Of a stretch of 55,144 nt of DNA, positions 17,276-25,821 are shown piece by piece. Positions within the stretch are counted from its first letter, which is position 1; every line of letters begins with the position of its first letter. The notes below the pieces were generated by a model, which searched no databases, was not told the origin of the DNA, and was given only the letters and a program-made list of their open reading frames with translations. This DNA comes from JAZKJD01 sp040384585 (GTDB lineage Bacteria; Pseudomonadota; Gammaproteobacteria; Diplorickettsiales; Diplorickettsiaceae), in the NCBI GenBank assembly GCA_040384585.1, contig JAZKJD010000006.1, forward strand, positions 1-55,144. The letters are read 5' to 3'. A program made the translations under genes and the position numbers.

Positions 17276-18160
17276 ATGAAAATTGCTATTCTTTCTCGTC
17301 GATCACAGCTTTATTCTACACGCCGTTTAGAAGAAGAAGCAAAAAAGCGAGGACATCAGGTAAAAATAATTGATACCTTACGCTGTTATATGAATATAAC
17401 AAGCAAAAAACCTTCTATTCACTATAAAGGAAAAATACTCGATAAGTTTGATGCGATTATTCCACGCATTGGTGCCTCTATCACCTTTTACGGGGCTGCT
17501 TTGGTAAGGCAATTTGAAATGATGGGAGTTTTTGTTGCCAACGATTCCATTGCTATCACGCGTGCGCAAGATAAATTACGATCATTGCAACTCTTATCAC
17601 GCAAAGGAGTAGGTTTACCCATTACAGGATTTGCCTACTCACCCGATGATATTCAAGATCTTATCAGCATGGTAGGCGGACCTCCTCTAGTGATTAAAAT
17701 TTTAGAAGGCACTCAAGGGATTGGTGTCGTTTTAGCAGAAACGCAACAGGCAGCAACCAGTGTTATTGAAGCTTTTTTAGATCTGCAAGCCCATATCATG
17801 GTACAAGAATTTATAAAAGAAGCTAAAGCAGCTGACATTCGCTGTTTTATTGTTAATGGAAAAGTTATCGCAGCAATGGAGCGCCAGGCAAAAATTGGCG
17901 AATTTCGCTCTAATATCCATCGTGGAGGATCGAGCCGCCTCGCCAAACTCACGGATGAAGAGCGATCAGCCGCCATTCGTGCGGCTAAAATAATTGGCTT
18001 GAATATTGCCGGAGTTGATTTATTGCGTTCCAATAGAGGGCCATTGGTAATGGAAGTTAATTCATCCCCTGGCTTAGAAGGTATAGAGAAAGCTACCAAA
18101 AAGAATGTGGCTGAAATTATTATTAAATTTATCGAGAGAAAAGGTGGCCGAAAACTATAA
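17276..18160 (+). CDS. rimK: RimK, S6 modification ATP-grasp ligase
   Basis: RimK adds glutamate residues to the C-terminus of ribosomal protein S6. The ATP-grasp domain shows VIKILEGTQGIGVVLAE, MVQEFIKEAKAADIRCFIV and the metal-binding VMEVNSSPGLEGIE. The 294-aa length is near the 300 of E. coli. It is the last intact gene of the sspA-sspB-protease-rimK run. Its 3' end runs directly into a rarA remnant, whose frame overlaps the last 50 bases. Confidence 0.93.
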   Translation: MKIAILSRRSQLYSTRRLEEEAKKRGHQVKIIDTLRCYMNITSKKPSIHYKGKILDKFDAIIPRIGASITFYGAALVRQFEMMGVFVANDSIAITRAQDKLRSLQLLSRKGVGLPITGFAYSPDDIQDLISMVGGPPLVIKILEGTQGIGVVLAETQQAATSVIEAFLDLQAHIMVQEFIKEAKAADIRCFIVNGKVIAAMERQAKIGEFRSNIHRGGSSRLAKLTDEERSAAIRAAKIIGLNIAGVDLLRSNRGPLVMEVNSSPGLEGIEKATKKNVAEIIIKFIERKGGRKL

Positions 18161-18164
18161 TACT

Positions 18165-18536
18165 CCCCAATATCAAGAGCGTTTAGGCAGTCCTGAAGGA
18201 GAACTTGCCTTAGCACAAGCCATTGTTTACCTAGCTTGCACAGCAAAAAGTAATGCGGTTTATACCGCATTTAAAGCCGCTATGGCCGATGCAAAAGAGT
18301 ATGGAACACTCGAAGTTCCATTACACCTGCGTAATGCATCAACAAAACTCATGCACAAATTACATTATGGCAAAGATTATCGCTATGCGCATAACGAGCC
18401 TGATGCCTATGCCAAAGGAGAAACCTATTTTCCCGAAAAATTAGCAAAGAAACAATATTACTTTCCTGTCTCGCGAGGTTTAGAGCTTAAGATAGCTGAA
18501 AAATTAATGCGTTTAAAAAAACCAGAAAAAATGTAA
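18165..18536 (+). pseudogene. rarA: C-terminal fragment of rarA (replication-associated recombination ATPase)
   Basis: About 120 codons match the tetramerisation C-terminus of RarA/MgsA: ERLGSPEGELALAQAIVYLA, KSNAVYTAFKAAM, PLHLRNASTKLMH, GYRYAHNEP-like RYAHNEPDAYA and YYFPVSRGLELKIAEKL. The whole AAA+ ATPase part (about 300 residues with Walker motifs) is missing. The frame continues upstream into rimK sequence, so a deletion has joined rimK to rarA. It has no start of its own except codons within rimK; I treat it as a pseudogene. A short product from translation inside rimK cannot be ruled out. Confidence 0.8.
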
Positions 18537-18613
18537 AAGCTGAAAATTTTATGATACAAAGTCGGGATTTATGAATTACACTCTGTCCAATTTTTTTATA
18601 GTCTTTTAAACGC

Positions 18614-21600
18614 TTATAGACCTTGTTGAGATAGCCAGGCATTAACTTCTCTATAGTTCACTTTACCACTGCCCAATAAAGGCATCACTTCAATAAAATA
18701 TATGCGACGCGGTAGGCTTAATTCTGATAAACCGTTTTCTTGATAGAATTTAAGCAGTGCATTTCGCGTAGCAAATTGGTACTCCGTTATTAAGATTAGC
18801 TGCTCGCCTTTCTTTGCATCAGGAATAGTAAGCACTGCATGGTGTTTATCCGGCCATAAGTCGTACACTGCATTTTCTATAGCCGTTAACGAAATCATTT
18901 CACCAGAAATTTTGGCGAAACGTTTAGCACGATCTTTTATCGTAAGATAACCATCAGCATCAACTTCAACAATATCACCAGTATCATACCAACCGTGACT
19001 AGGAGGGAAGATCTCGCCGGGCTGCTCAGAACTTAAATAACCTAACATGATATTAGGCCCTGATATTAATAAACGTCCCCCTCCCTTAATGTGAGGAACC
19101 GATTCAATTTCATAACGAATCCCAGGCAAAAAATTACCTACCGTTCCCGGTTTATTTTGCATAGGTGTATTCACACTGATGACAGGCGAAGCTTCTGTCA
19201 CACCATAGCCCTCAAAAATGCGGATGCCAAATTTTTCCATCCAGAGCTTTCTTGTTTTTTCCTTTAGTTTTTCTGCTCCAGCAAAGACATAACGAATACT
19301 ATAGAAATCATAGGGGTGCGCATAACGGCCATAACCGGCGAGAAAAGTATCAGTTCCAAACGTAATCGTCGCATTACATTCATAAATCATATTAGGCACT
19401 TTACGATAATGCAAAGGAGATGGATAAATAAATGTTTTTATACCGTGATAAATCGGCAATATAATACATGCTGTCAATCCAAAGGCATGAAATAAGGGTA
19501 ATGCGCTAAAAAAAATGTCCTTCTGATTAAAATCAATTTGCGTCGTCATTTGCGCTAAATTAGCCTGGATGTTTTCATGGCTTAATACAACACCCTTGGG
19601 CTCTCCTTCTGAACCTGATGTGAATAAAACAACGGCTGGATCACTAGGATTGCTAATCTTTTTCAGCTTTTTATAATAATAGTAATTAGGGAAACGACTT
19701 AACAAGCCGGCACGCAGCTTATCTTGCCAACGAATTTCAGCTTTTATATCCTCTAAATAAACAAGCTGTAATCCTTTTTCACCTAAACGTACAATTAAAA
19801 TGAATAAATTAGCCAATTCAACAAATTTTCTTGAAGTCAAGATACAGCGAATCTTAGCCATTTGACATGCCAATTCTATTTGTGCGAGGCCTGCAGAATA
19901 ATTTAATAGCGCTGGAACTCGACCATAAGCTTGTAAAGCAAAAAAAGTAACGATTGTAGCTACCCTATTAGGTAATAATAATCCGACTGTTTCCTGATAG
20001 CCCGTTATACGATTGATAGTAGGACCTAGCACAAAGCAACGCGTTAATAATTGGGCATAATTAAGAGGAACACGTGTAATGTCTTCTAAAATTTTAGTAG
20101 GACCTTTATGAATAGCTTTCGCTTCTAGAAGGGACTGAAACAAGGTCTTTTTATAATCTGTACTACGAAATAACATTTCAACCATAATCTCGTAAAGTTG
20201 ACTGCCAATCAGCTGCCGACGTTTACGACTACTCATCGTCGCATCAACTACAAACCTTCTAGGAGGTAAAATTGAAATAGAAATTTTAGGAAACCAACGG
20301 ATCTGTACTTTTCCACGCAAGCGAGAAAAAGGCGTATATTGTGCTCCCTGTAGACGAATAGGTAGTAGATTCGCTTTAGCATGATCTGCAATTAAGCCTG
20401 GGCCTTCATAAAGTTTCATTAAAGCACCCGTCGTTGTAATACGACCTTCAGGAAAAATAACGCATTTTCCAGGTCTTTTCACTTCATGTATTAAGGCTTT
20501 AATAGCTAAAGGGTTTAATGGATCCAATTCAAATACTTTTGCAAAATATAAAAACGGTCTAACCCACCAGATTCTCGCAGTAAATCGATTAATAGCAAAT
20601 AAAAGATCATCCGGTAAAAAAGCATAGAGAAGCACAACGTCAAGAAAAGAGGTATGATTTGCTACAATAACAACTCTATCTCCTGCTGCCTTATAATGTC
20701 CAAAACCACTTAATTTTACGTCATAGAGACGTTTCAGCACCCAGCGTAATAGTGGTTTAATAAATCCTTCAGGTATAAGAAAAATAGCAATAATGGCAAT
20801 CGCTAAATTTATGGTCCCTAACAACAAAAAGATCTGAATAATCGTTACATCAACCTTCAATAAAAGTATTGTAATCAAACTTGCCATTACGATAAATAAA
20901 GAATTGATAATATTGTTAGCGGCAATACTTCTCGCGCGGTGTTCCGTTGCGGTATCTGTTTGAATCAGTGTATAAAGCGGTACAATATAAATCCCGCCAC
21001 TGATAGACAAGCCCAACAAATCCAAACAAATTCGCCAGTGTGTTATCGAATTAAAAAAACCACTAAAGCTAATCAGAATTTGTGCATCCTGAATAGGGAC
21101 ATGACTAGAAGCAAAATAAAGATCAATAGTAAAAATGCTCATCAACCAAAGACTGACTGGAACCCATTGCAATCCTATTTGTTGTTTTATTAAGCGATTA
21201 CAAACAAGTGAGCCTAATGCAAGCCCTATTGTAAAAATACCTAGAAAAAATGTCACCACACCCGCATTGGCTTGCAGAACATTTTTAGTAAAATTCGGAA
21301 ATTGTGTTAAAAAAGTGGCTCCAATCAACCAAAACCAGGAAATAGCTAAAATTGCCAAAAAGACCTTTTTTTCAGTTTTGATTGTATTAATAATTGCGAA
21401 TGACGCCTGAATAAAATGAAAATTAATTTTTAAATTCGGATTTGCTCCTAGCGTCGTAGGCACATAAAAACTTGCAAACAGGCCAATAAGCGATACAGAA
21501 AGCATAATAATAGAAATCCAAGCAATACCCGCATGGCTAGCAATTAATAGCCCTCCCAAAATGGTACCCAATAAAATTGCCATAAACGTACTGGCTTCGA

Positions 21601-22051
21601 TCAAGGCATTTCCGCCCAGCAATTCATTCTTTTTTAAAAGATCCGGTAAAACTGCATATTTAATAGGGCCAAAAAAAGTTGAGTGTACTCCCATAAAAAA
21701 TAATGTTATCAACAACAACCCTAAGGAGGGTAAATAGAAGCCCAGAGATGCCAAACCCATAAAAAAAACTTCTAAGGTTTTAATAATAATAATTAAACGT
21801 TTTCTACTTAATTTATCGGCCAATTGACCTGCTAGTGCTGAAAACAAGAAGAAAGGTAAAATAAATAGTGCTGCCGCTAATGTAGCTGACAATTGTTGCC
21901 ACATCTTGGATTCGGAGACGAATTGATAGGTGATAAATACAATTAAACCGTTTTTAAAAATATTATCATTAAAAGCTCCTAAGAACTGAGTAATAAATAA
22001 AGGAAGAAACCGTTGGCTTTTTAATAAAGAAAACTGTGGAAGTGTGGGCAT
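18614..22051 (-). CDS. aas: Fused LplT-Aas: lysophospholipid transporter, acyltransferase and acyl-ACP ligase
   Basis: One 1145-aa protein combines three modules. Residues about 1-420 are an MFS transporter (LplT-like, FITQFLGAFNDNIFKNGLIV). About 430-620 are a PlsC-type acyltransferase with NHTSFLD (HX4D) and FPEGRITTTG. About 650-1145 are an AMP-binding ligase with LFTSGSEGEPKGVVLSHENI, GYGVTEASPV and GWYDTGD. Together they flip 2-acyl lysophospholipid inwards, activate a fatty acid on ACP and re-acylate it. In E. coli lplT and aas are separate adjacent genes. ATG 22051 has GGGG 5 nt upstream and is preferred over TTG 22054. It is convergent with the rarA remnant. Confidence 0.93.
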   Translation of the reverse strand: MPTLPQFSLLKSQRFLPLFITQFLGAFNDNIFKNGLIVFITYQFVSESKMWQQLSATLAAALFILPFFLFSALAGQLADKLSRKRLIIIIKTLEVFFMGLASLGFYLPSLGLLLITLFFMGVHSTFFGPIKYAVLPDLLKKNELLGGNALIEASTFMAILLGTILGGLLIASHAGIAWISIIMLSVSLIGLFASFYVPTTLGANPNLKINFHFIQASFAIINTIKTEKKVFLAILAISWFWLIGATFLTQFPNFTKNVLQANAGVVTFFLGIFTIGLALGSLVCNRLIKQQIGLQWVPVSLWLMSIFTIDLYFASSHVPIQDAQILISFSGFFNSITHWRICLDLLGLSISGGIYIVPLYTLIQTDTATEHRARSIAANNIINSLFIVMASLITILLLKVDVTIIQIFLLLGTINLAIAIIAIFLIPEGFIKPLLRWVLKRLYDVKLSGFGHYKAAGDRVVIVANHTSFLDVVLLYAFLPDDLLFAINRFTARIWWVRPFLYFAKVFELDPLNPLAIKALIHEVKRPGKCVIFPEGRITTTGALMKLYEGPGLIADHAKANLLPIRLQGAQYTPFSRLRGKVQIRWFPKISISILPPRRFVVDATMSSRKRRQLIGSQLYEIMVEMLFRSTDYKKTLFQSLLEAKAIHKGPTKILEDITRVPLNYAQLLTRCFVLGPTINRITGYQETVGLLLPNRVATIVTFFALQAYGRVPALLNYSAGLAQIELACQMAKIRCILTSRKFVELANLFILIVRLGEKGLQLVYLEDIKAEIRWQDKLRAGLLSRFPNYYYYKKLKKISNPSDPAVVLFTSGSEGEPKGVVLSHENIQANLAQMTTQIDFNQKDIFFSALPLFHAFGLTACIILPIYHGIKTFIYPSPLHYRKVPNMIYECNATITFGTDTFLAGYGRYAHPYDFYSIRYVFAGAEKLKEKTRKLWMEKFGIRIFEGYGVTEASPVISVNTPMQNKPGTVGNFLPGIRYEIESVPHIKGGGRLLISGPNIMLGYLSSEQPGEIFPPSHGWYDTGDIVEVDADGYLTIKDRAKRFAKISGEMISLTAIENAVYDLWPDKHHAVLTIPDAKKGEQLILITEYQFATRNALLKFYQENGLSELSLPRRIYFIEVMPLLGSGKVNYREVNAWLSQQGL

Positions 22052-22054
22052 CAA

Positions 22055-22364
22055 ATCCCCTATAGAACCAGATCAAACTCAAACTGTCTAAAACCTTTAC
22101 TATAGCATAGGAGGCATAATTCATTTTTTATATACCGTGTGCAGGAAGATACGAGTTCGCAATCACGTATAATTGGCATATCACACCTCGTAGTTGAAAT
22201 AAGAATTTTTAAAAATACGAACAAGAGCACATCTAAATAGTGATTACCTTAAAAAGCAAGGATTGTTAATTCAAATTTACTACATCTACTAAAATAGCAT
22301 TTGTTACAGACTAGCTGAATGGTTCAGAAACTGTTAGAATCTCCCGCAATTTTGTGTTGTCAAA
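22055..22364. other. Intergenic region before the tRNA cluster
   Basis: These 310 AT-rich bases hold no gene. TTAGAATCTCCCGC at 22334-22347 looks like a -10 box with a GC-rich discriminator serving the tRNA cluster, but no convincing -35 box was found. I see no other structure. Confidence 0.4.
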
Positions 22365-22441
<77 letters not shown>

Positions 22442-22545
22442 TATTTTAAGAATCTAACTTCAGGAATTATATTATCAGAAATATAAGAATGTCGCGCCTC
22501 ATCGACCCTATTACGTTAATTTTTTTGGATGGAATTGCCCAGCAA

Positions 22546-22622
22546 GCGCCTGTAGCTCATCTGGATAGAGCATCGGCCTTCTAAGCCGAGGGTAGCAGGT
22601 TCGAATCCTGCCAGGCGCGCCA
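22546..22622 (+). tRNA. tRNA-Arg(TCT)
   Basis: Acceptor GCGCCTG/CAGGCGC, anticodon loop CTTCTAA (TCT), T-arm CAGGTTCGAATCCTG, CCA encoded at 22620-22622. Confidence 0.97.
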
Positions 22623-22645
22623 ATTCCTATAGCTGTTAGATTAAT

Positions 22646-22722
22646 GGTGGACGTAGCTCAGCTGGTAGAGCCCCGGATTGTGATTCCGGTTGTCGCGGGT
22701 TCGATCCCCGTCGTTCACCCCA
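22646..22722 (+). tRNA. tRNA-His(GTG)
   Basis: The gene encodes the extra 5' G (22646) typical of tRNA-His. The anticodon loop is TTGTGAT (GTG), the T-arm GGGTTCGATCCCC, and the 3' end CACCCCA. Confidence 0.97.
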
Positions 22723-22730
22723 TTTTTCAG

Positions 22731-22806
<76 letters not shown>

Positions 22807-22829
22807 AAAATACCAATAAAATCAAAGGG

Positions 22830-23158
22830 TTACATAGGTATTAAGTTTACTTTTACTTCCTTCAAATTTCCTTGCGGGACTTTTGCGGGAGCTAGTAATT
22901 TATTTTTCCTATTTAAAACAACTAAGTTGTTTCTTAAATCACATGCTTTATTAGCAGCACGAATTAAATTGCTATATTCAGATTGAGAATAATGTGTAGT
23001 AATTCGTCCACTCTTGTGTCCTAACAAATCCTGTCGATCTTCAAAACTCACTTCAGCTGCACGTAAACGTCGTCCAAAAGTATGCTTAAGATCATGAACT
23101 CTAACATGAGGCAACGCAGCTCTTACACGCGCTTTCTTCCATGATCTTGCAACCGTTT
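22830..23158 (-). pseudogene. C-terminal remnant of a tyrosine recombinase (integrase)
   Basis: About 110 codons match the catalytic C-terminus of phage-type integrases: ARSWKKARVRAALPHVRVHD, LKHTFGRRLRAAEVSFEDRQ, LLGHKSGRITTHYS. The catalytic H-x-x-R region is represented by HDLKHTFGRR (Arg of the usual HDLRH box is Lys), then HKSGRITTHYS with the nucleophile-region Tyr. A stop lies directly upstream in frame, and the N-terminal two-thirds is gone. It abuts tRNA-Lys, the normal place for such an integrase. A weaker second copy lies at 25183-25255. Confidence 0.85.
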
Positions 23159-23170
23159 TTTAGACACTAA

Positions 23171-23272
23171 GAAGCACGCCAAGGATTGCACGAGTACTTT
23201 GAGTTTTATAATTATGAGCGCTTACATCAATCGCTCAATTATAAGAGCCCTTGGTCTGTCTACCAGGGGTAA
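23171..23272 (+). pseudogene. C-terminal scrap of an IS3-family transposase
   Basis: The frame reads LHEYFEFYNYERLHQSLNYK then SPWSVYQG and a stop. This is the characteristic end of IS3-family OrfB (rve integrase core), where YNxERxHQSLxYxxP is conserved. Only about 33 codons remain and no inverted repeat was found. Confidence 0.75.
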
Positions 23273-23291
23273 GAGAACGATAAAATTTATA

Positions 23292-23438
23292 ATAGACCTC
23301 TTTCAAAACCTGCGTTATAGACTTGATTTCATTGTTAAACGATTTGCTGCGGTCCTCATTGACTTTAGTAAACTCCGGTCCTCCCAAATCGTTTGCCTCG
23401 AACTCAAGCCCATCACTGGGTTTTGAAAGAGGTCTAAT
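23292..23438. mobile_element. Fold-back element (MITE-like) M2
   Basis: Terminal inverted repeats TAGACCTCTTTCAAAACC and its complement GGTTTTGAAAGAGGTCTA bound about 146 bp. Inner arms AAACGATTTG and CAAATCGTTT pair again. The centre CCTCATTGACTTTAGTAAAC is related to the cores of M1, M3 and M4. TA stands at both edges. It has no coding capacity and lies inside the decayed island. Confidence 0.8.
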
Positions 23439-23498
23439 AAAATAACGGCAAGAGTATTTCTTATTTTTTGATGATTTTGGTCTAGATTTTGGGGTCCA

Positions 23499-23973
23499 CT
23501 ATATTCCACAATGGACACCAGACTCATCGATAAAAATGAGTTGGGAGGGGTCTAGCGTTTCGAGTTCTTTTTTAAATTGCTTTCGCTTTTCTTGAGCCTC
23601 TAGTTTTTCTTTCTCCGCTGGATAAAATGTTTTTTTTATAGTTTACGTTTAAGCGCTTGCAGGCACGGTGGATAGCCATGATACTCACAGAAATACCTCG
23701 CTTTGTTTCATAACGTTTGGCTAAAGCGCTTAAAGTAAGCGAGTTATTTTTTTCTAAACACTTTTTTAGATAGATAAGCCCTTTTCTATCAAATTTGCTC
23801 GGTCTCCCACTCGATGTTTTTGGGGTTATCTTTCCTGTGTTACGTTTCCTCTTGAGCAAACGCCACAGAGTCGACGCATTGACTTTAAAACGCTTGGCTA
23901 CCTCTTGCAGGGAGCCTTCATTATTTTCATACGTCGCTAACATCCGCTTTCTCAAATCCTGTGATAATGACAT
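23499..23973 (-). pseudogene. IS630-family transposase, frameshifted and truncated
   Basis: From ATG 23973 (GGAG upstream) the reading gives a helix-turn-helix N-domain (LSQDLRKRMLATYENNEGSL, then VAKRFKVNASTLWRLLKRKR, GRPSKFD) and a second HTH (ISVSIMAIHRACKRLNVNYK). At an A8 run (plus-strand T8, 23630-23637) the frame shifts. The next frame continues KKELETLDPSQLIFIDESGV, with the Asp of the IS630 DDE motif, then stops at 23499-23501. The remaining catalytic domain is missing. IS630 transposases use TA targets, matching the TA ends of the fold-back elements. Confidence 0.8.
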
Positions 23974-24136
23974 CTCGTTCTCCTGCTCTTTTAATATATG
24001 CAGTATTTTAGTTAAATACAATAATTTTTCGCAATTTATTAATCAATCGTTGCAAGAGGAAATGGAATGTAGAGCGGCTCAAGAAAAACTACACCCCAGA
24101 TACCCTAAATAGGAGTTGTTTTTAACCAAATATTTG

Positions 24137-24184
24137 TTGATTTAATGAAGGAAATTATTATAATATTGTTTAACATGTTAAACA
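24137..24184 (+). promoter_or_regulatory. Promoter and palindromic operator of the toxin-antitoxin operon
   Basis: TTGATT (24137-24142) and TATAAT (24159-24164) are 16 nt apart. The predicted start falls within a perfect 18-bp palindrome TGTTTAACATGTTAAACA (24167-24184), placed where an antitoxin or toxin-antitoxin complex would block transcription. Autoregulation is known for such operons; here it is inferred. Confidence 0.7.
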
Positions 24185-24199
24185 TATATAGGTGAAAAG

Positions 24200-24412
24200 A
24201 TGTTAGGTGTACGTTTAGATCAAGAAACAGAACTTCGTTTAGAGTATTTATGTGAAGAAACAGGCCATACAAAAAGTTATTTTGTAAAAAAAGCTATACG
24301 TGAGTTTTTAGATGATAGAGAAGATTATTTATTAGGAATAGCTACCCTAGAAAAAAAAGAATCTAAAATAAGTCTTAAAAAATTGGAGAAAAATCTTGGT
24401 CTGGACGATTGA
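24200..24412 (+). CDS. RelB-type antitoxin (ribbon-helix-helix)
   Basis: This 70-aa antitoxin begins MLGVRLDQETELRLEYLCEE, a ribbon-helix-helix DNA-binding start (beta strand LGVRLD then two helices with TKSYFVKKAIREFL). A charged toxin-binding tail follows (TLEKKESKISLKKLEKNLGL). It is preceded by GGTG and a palindromic operator, and overlaps the toxin gene by 17 nt. It neutralises the RelE-like protein and probably represses the operon. Confidence 0.85.
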   Translation: MLGVRLDQETELRLEYLCEETGHTKSYFVKKAIREFLDDREDYLLGIATLEKKESKISLKKLEKNLGLDD

Positions 24413-24668
24413 AGTTACTAATAGTGCAGTTAAACAAATTAAAAAATTGGATAAAAATACTAAAATACGTATAGTTTCTTTTTTAAAAAAGATAGAAAAA
24501 ATTGATACTCCAAGATCACAAGGAAAAGTACTACGGGGTAAACAAGGAGAATTATGGCGGTATAGAATTGGAGATTACAGAATTATCTGCAAAATTGAAG
24601 ACAAAAAAGTAACCGTTTTAGTGATAGCAATTGGACATCGCAAAGAAATATATAAAATAAAAATTTAA
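24396..24668 (+). CDS. RelE/ParE-family toxin
   Basis: The 90-aa protein begins at TTG 24396 inside the antitoxin gene. The RelE-fold pattern is clear: VWTIEVTNSAVKQIKKLD, GELWRYRIGDYRIICKIEDK and VLVIAIGHRKEIYK. GxxWRYRxGDYRIIxxI is typical of RelE mRNA interferases, with the conserved C-terminal HRKEIY. The frame is intact, so the pair may be active within an otherwise decayed island. Confidence 0.87.
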   Translation: MVWTIEVTNSAVKQIKKLDKNTKIRIVSFLKKIEKIDTPRSQGKVLRGKQGELWRYRIGDYRIICKIEDKKVTVLVIAIGHRKEIYKIKI

Positions 24669-24820
24669 AACTGCTATCATAGTGCTAGCTTGAATTGCAT
24701 TTACATTGGGCATATTAAATGATCAGTAAAAAGATAAATACACCAAAAGCAAAGGCTAAAGAAACAAAGCTAACGATAAAAAGTATGGGGTCTCCCCCAT
24801 TTAAGGGGGCAAATTAATCG

Positions 24821-24922
24821 CATAAAATTATCTTAAGTCAAAGACCCGAAAGACCCCAAAAAATCCTAGCCGGTTGGGCAAAACAAAAAGCCATTCGAGA
24901 TATCATGGTTTTTTTACAATGA
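24821..24922 (+). pseudogene. Possible fragment of a RecD-like helicase gene
   Basis: The frame KILAGWAKQKAIRDIMVFLQ followed by TGA resembles the helical segment (GWxEQKxIRxIMxFLQ) preceding the helicase core in RecD2/TraA-type proteins. Only about 33 codons are seen. The rest of 24669-24928 contains no gene. This is memory of a family pattern and should be tested by search. Confidence 0.35.
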
Positions 24923-24928
24923 GTAATC

Positions 24929-25005
<77 letters not shown>

Positions 25006-25182
25006 TTCGAAAGGAGGTAGATTGTAATCAATCTAGCGAAACTTAGCAATTGTATCTATTTTTCCCTTATTTTTCATTGACTTACTGTCTAACCTCGGTA
25101 AATATTCGACTAACCCGTGCATGGAAGTCGTTTATGGAGGATGGGAAAATCGTTGAAGTTGTTGAGAGTCCATCTTCCATAG

Positions 25183-25255
25183 TGCCTTGTCATTCGTCCA
25201 CTCTTATGCCATAAAAAGATTCTGTCGATCCGCGAAACTAACTTCGGCTAAGTCC
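25183..25255 (-). pseudogene. Second, heavily decayed integrase scrap
   Basis: On the minus strand it reads AEVSFADRQNLFMA then a stop and EWTN, parallel to AEVSFEDRQDLLGHKSGRIT of the remnant at 22830. The DNA also aligns (ATTCGTCCACTCTT and CTGTCGATC in both). It lies near the CAT tRNA as the first lies near tRNA-Lys. The rest of 25006-25281 holds no gene. Confidence 0.6.
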
Positions 25256-25281
25256 TAGGGGACCCAGCAGTTTCTAACTCA

Positions 25282-25821
25282 TTAATACGTAACAGTCACA
25301 GTGATAGTATCCGTATAAGCACCTGCTGGAATAGTTTGTAAAGCAGGAAGTAGGCCATAAACGGTATAATTGTTTAGATTCGGCCCTAAAATCAAGAGAT
25401 AACTATCGCTCACGGTGACAGTTGCTCCTGTTCCATTACCCCAGATTGTTGTATGTCCCACTTGCGTATATAAATTATAATTCAAATGATTGCCCGTCAA
25501 ATTCATAAACCGTGCTGCAAAACTACCACTATTTCCCGCATTCATACTAATCACATAAGAAATAATCCCTAAGACAAGTGCAGAACAAGTAACGGCGACA
25601 TTACCTGTTGCCGTCGTTGCTGTGCCCAATGTCGGATTATAATTACCGAAAGCAACGGCACTGGTTCCCACTGAACATGAACAAGCAACACCTGTACAAG
25701 CTGCGTAAACAAGATGACTATAAGCACAATAAACCATAAAAAAAAGAAAATAAAAAAAAAGCTGACGTTGATTGAACTTCCTTTTTAATCTATTGCAAAA
25801 CCTAATCAGTAACATAGACAT
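25282..25821 (-). CDS. SCPU-domain protein, tip-like last subunit of the Csu pilus
   Basis: A 179-aa protein starting at ATG 25821 inside the end of the usher gene (20-nt overlap). It has a signal peptide (FFYFLFFMVYCAYSHLVYAA) and one spore-coat-U (SCPU) domain: VGTSAVAFGNYNPTLG, TWGNGTG-like TTIWGNGTGATVTV, and the closing PAGAYTDTITVTVTY. By position it is the CsuE-type tip gene, but CsuE normally has about 340 aa and two domains, so this is a short, single-domain version. It is the last gene of the operon. Confidence 0.85.
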   Translation of the reverse strand: MSMLLIRFCNRLKRKFNQRQLFFYFLFFMVYCAYSHLVYAACTGVACSCSVGTSAVAFGNYNPTLGTATTATGNVAVTCSALVLGIISYVISMNAGNSGSFAARFMNLTGNHLNYNLYTQVGHTTIWGNGTGATVTVSDSYLLILGPNLNNYTVYGLLPALQTIPAGAYTDTITVTVTY

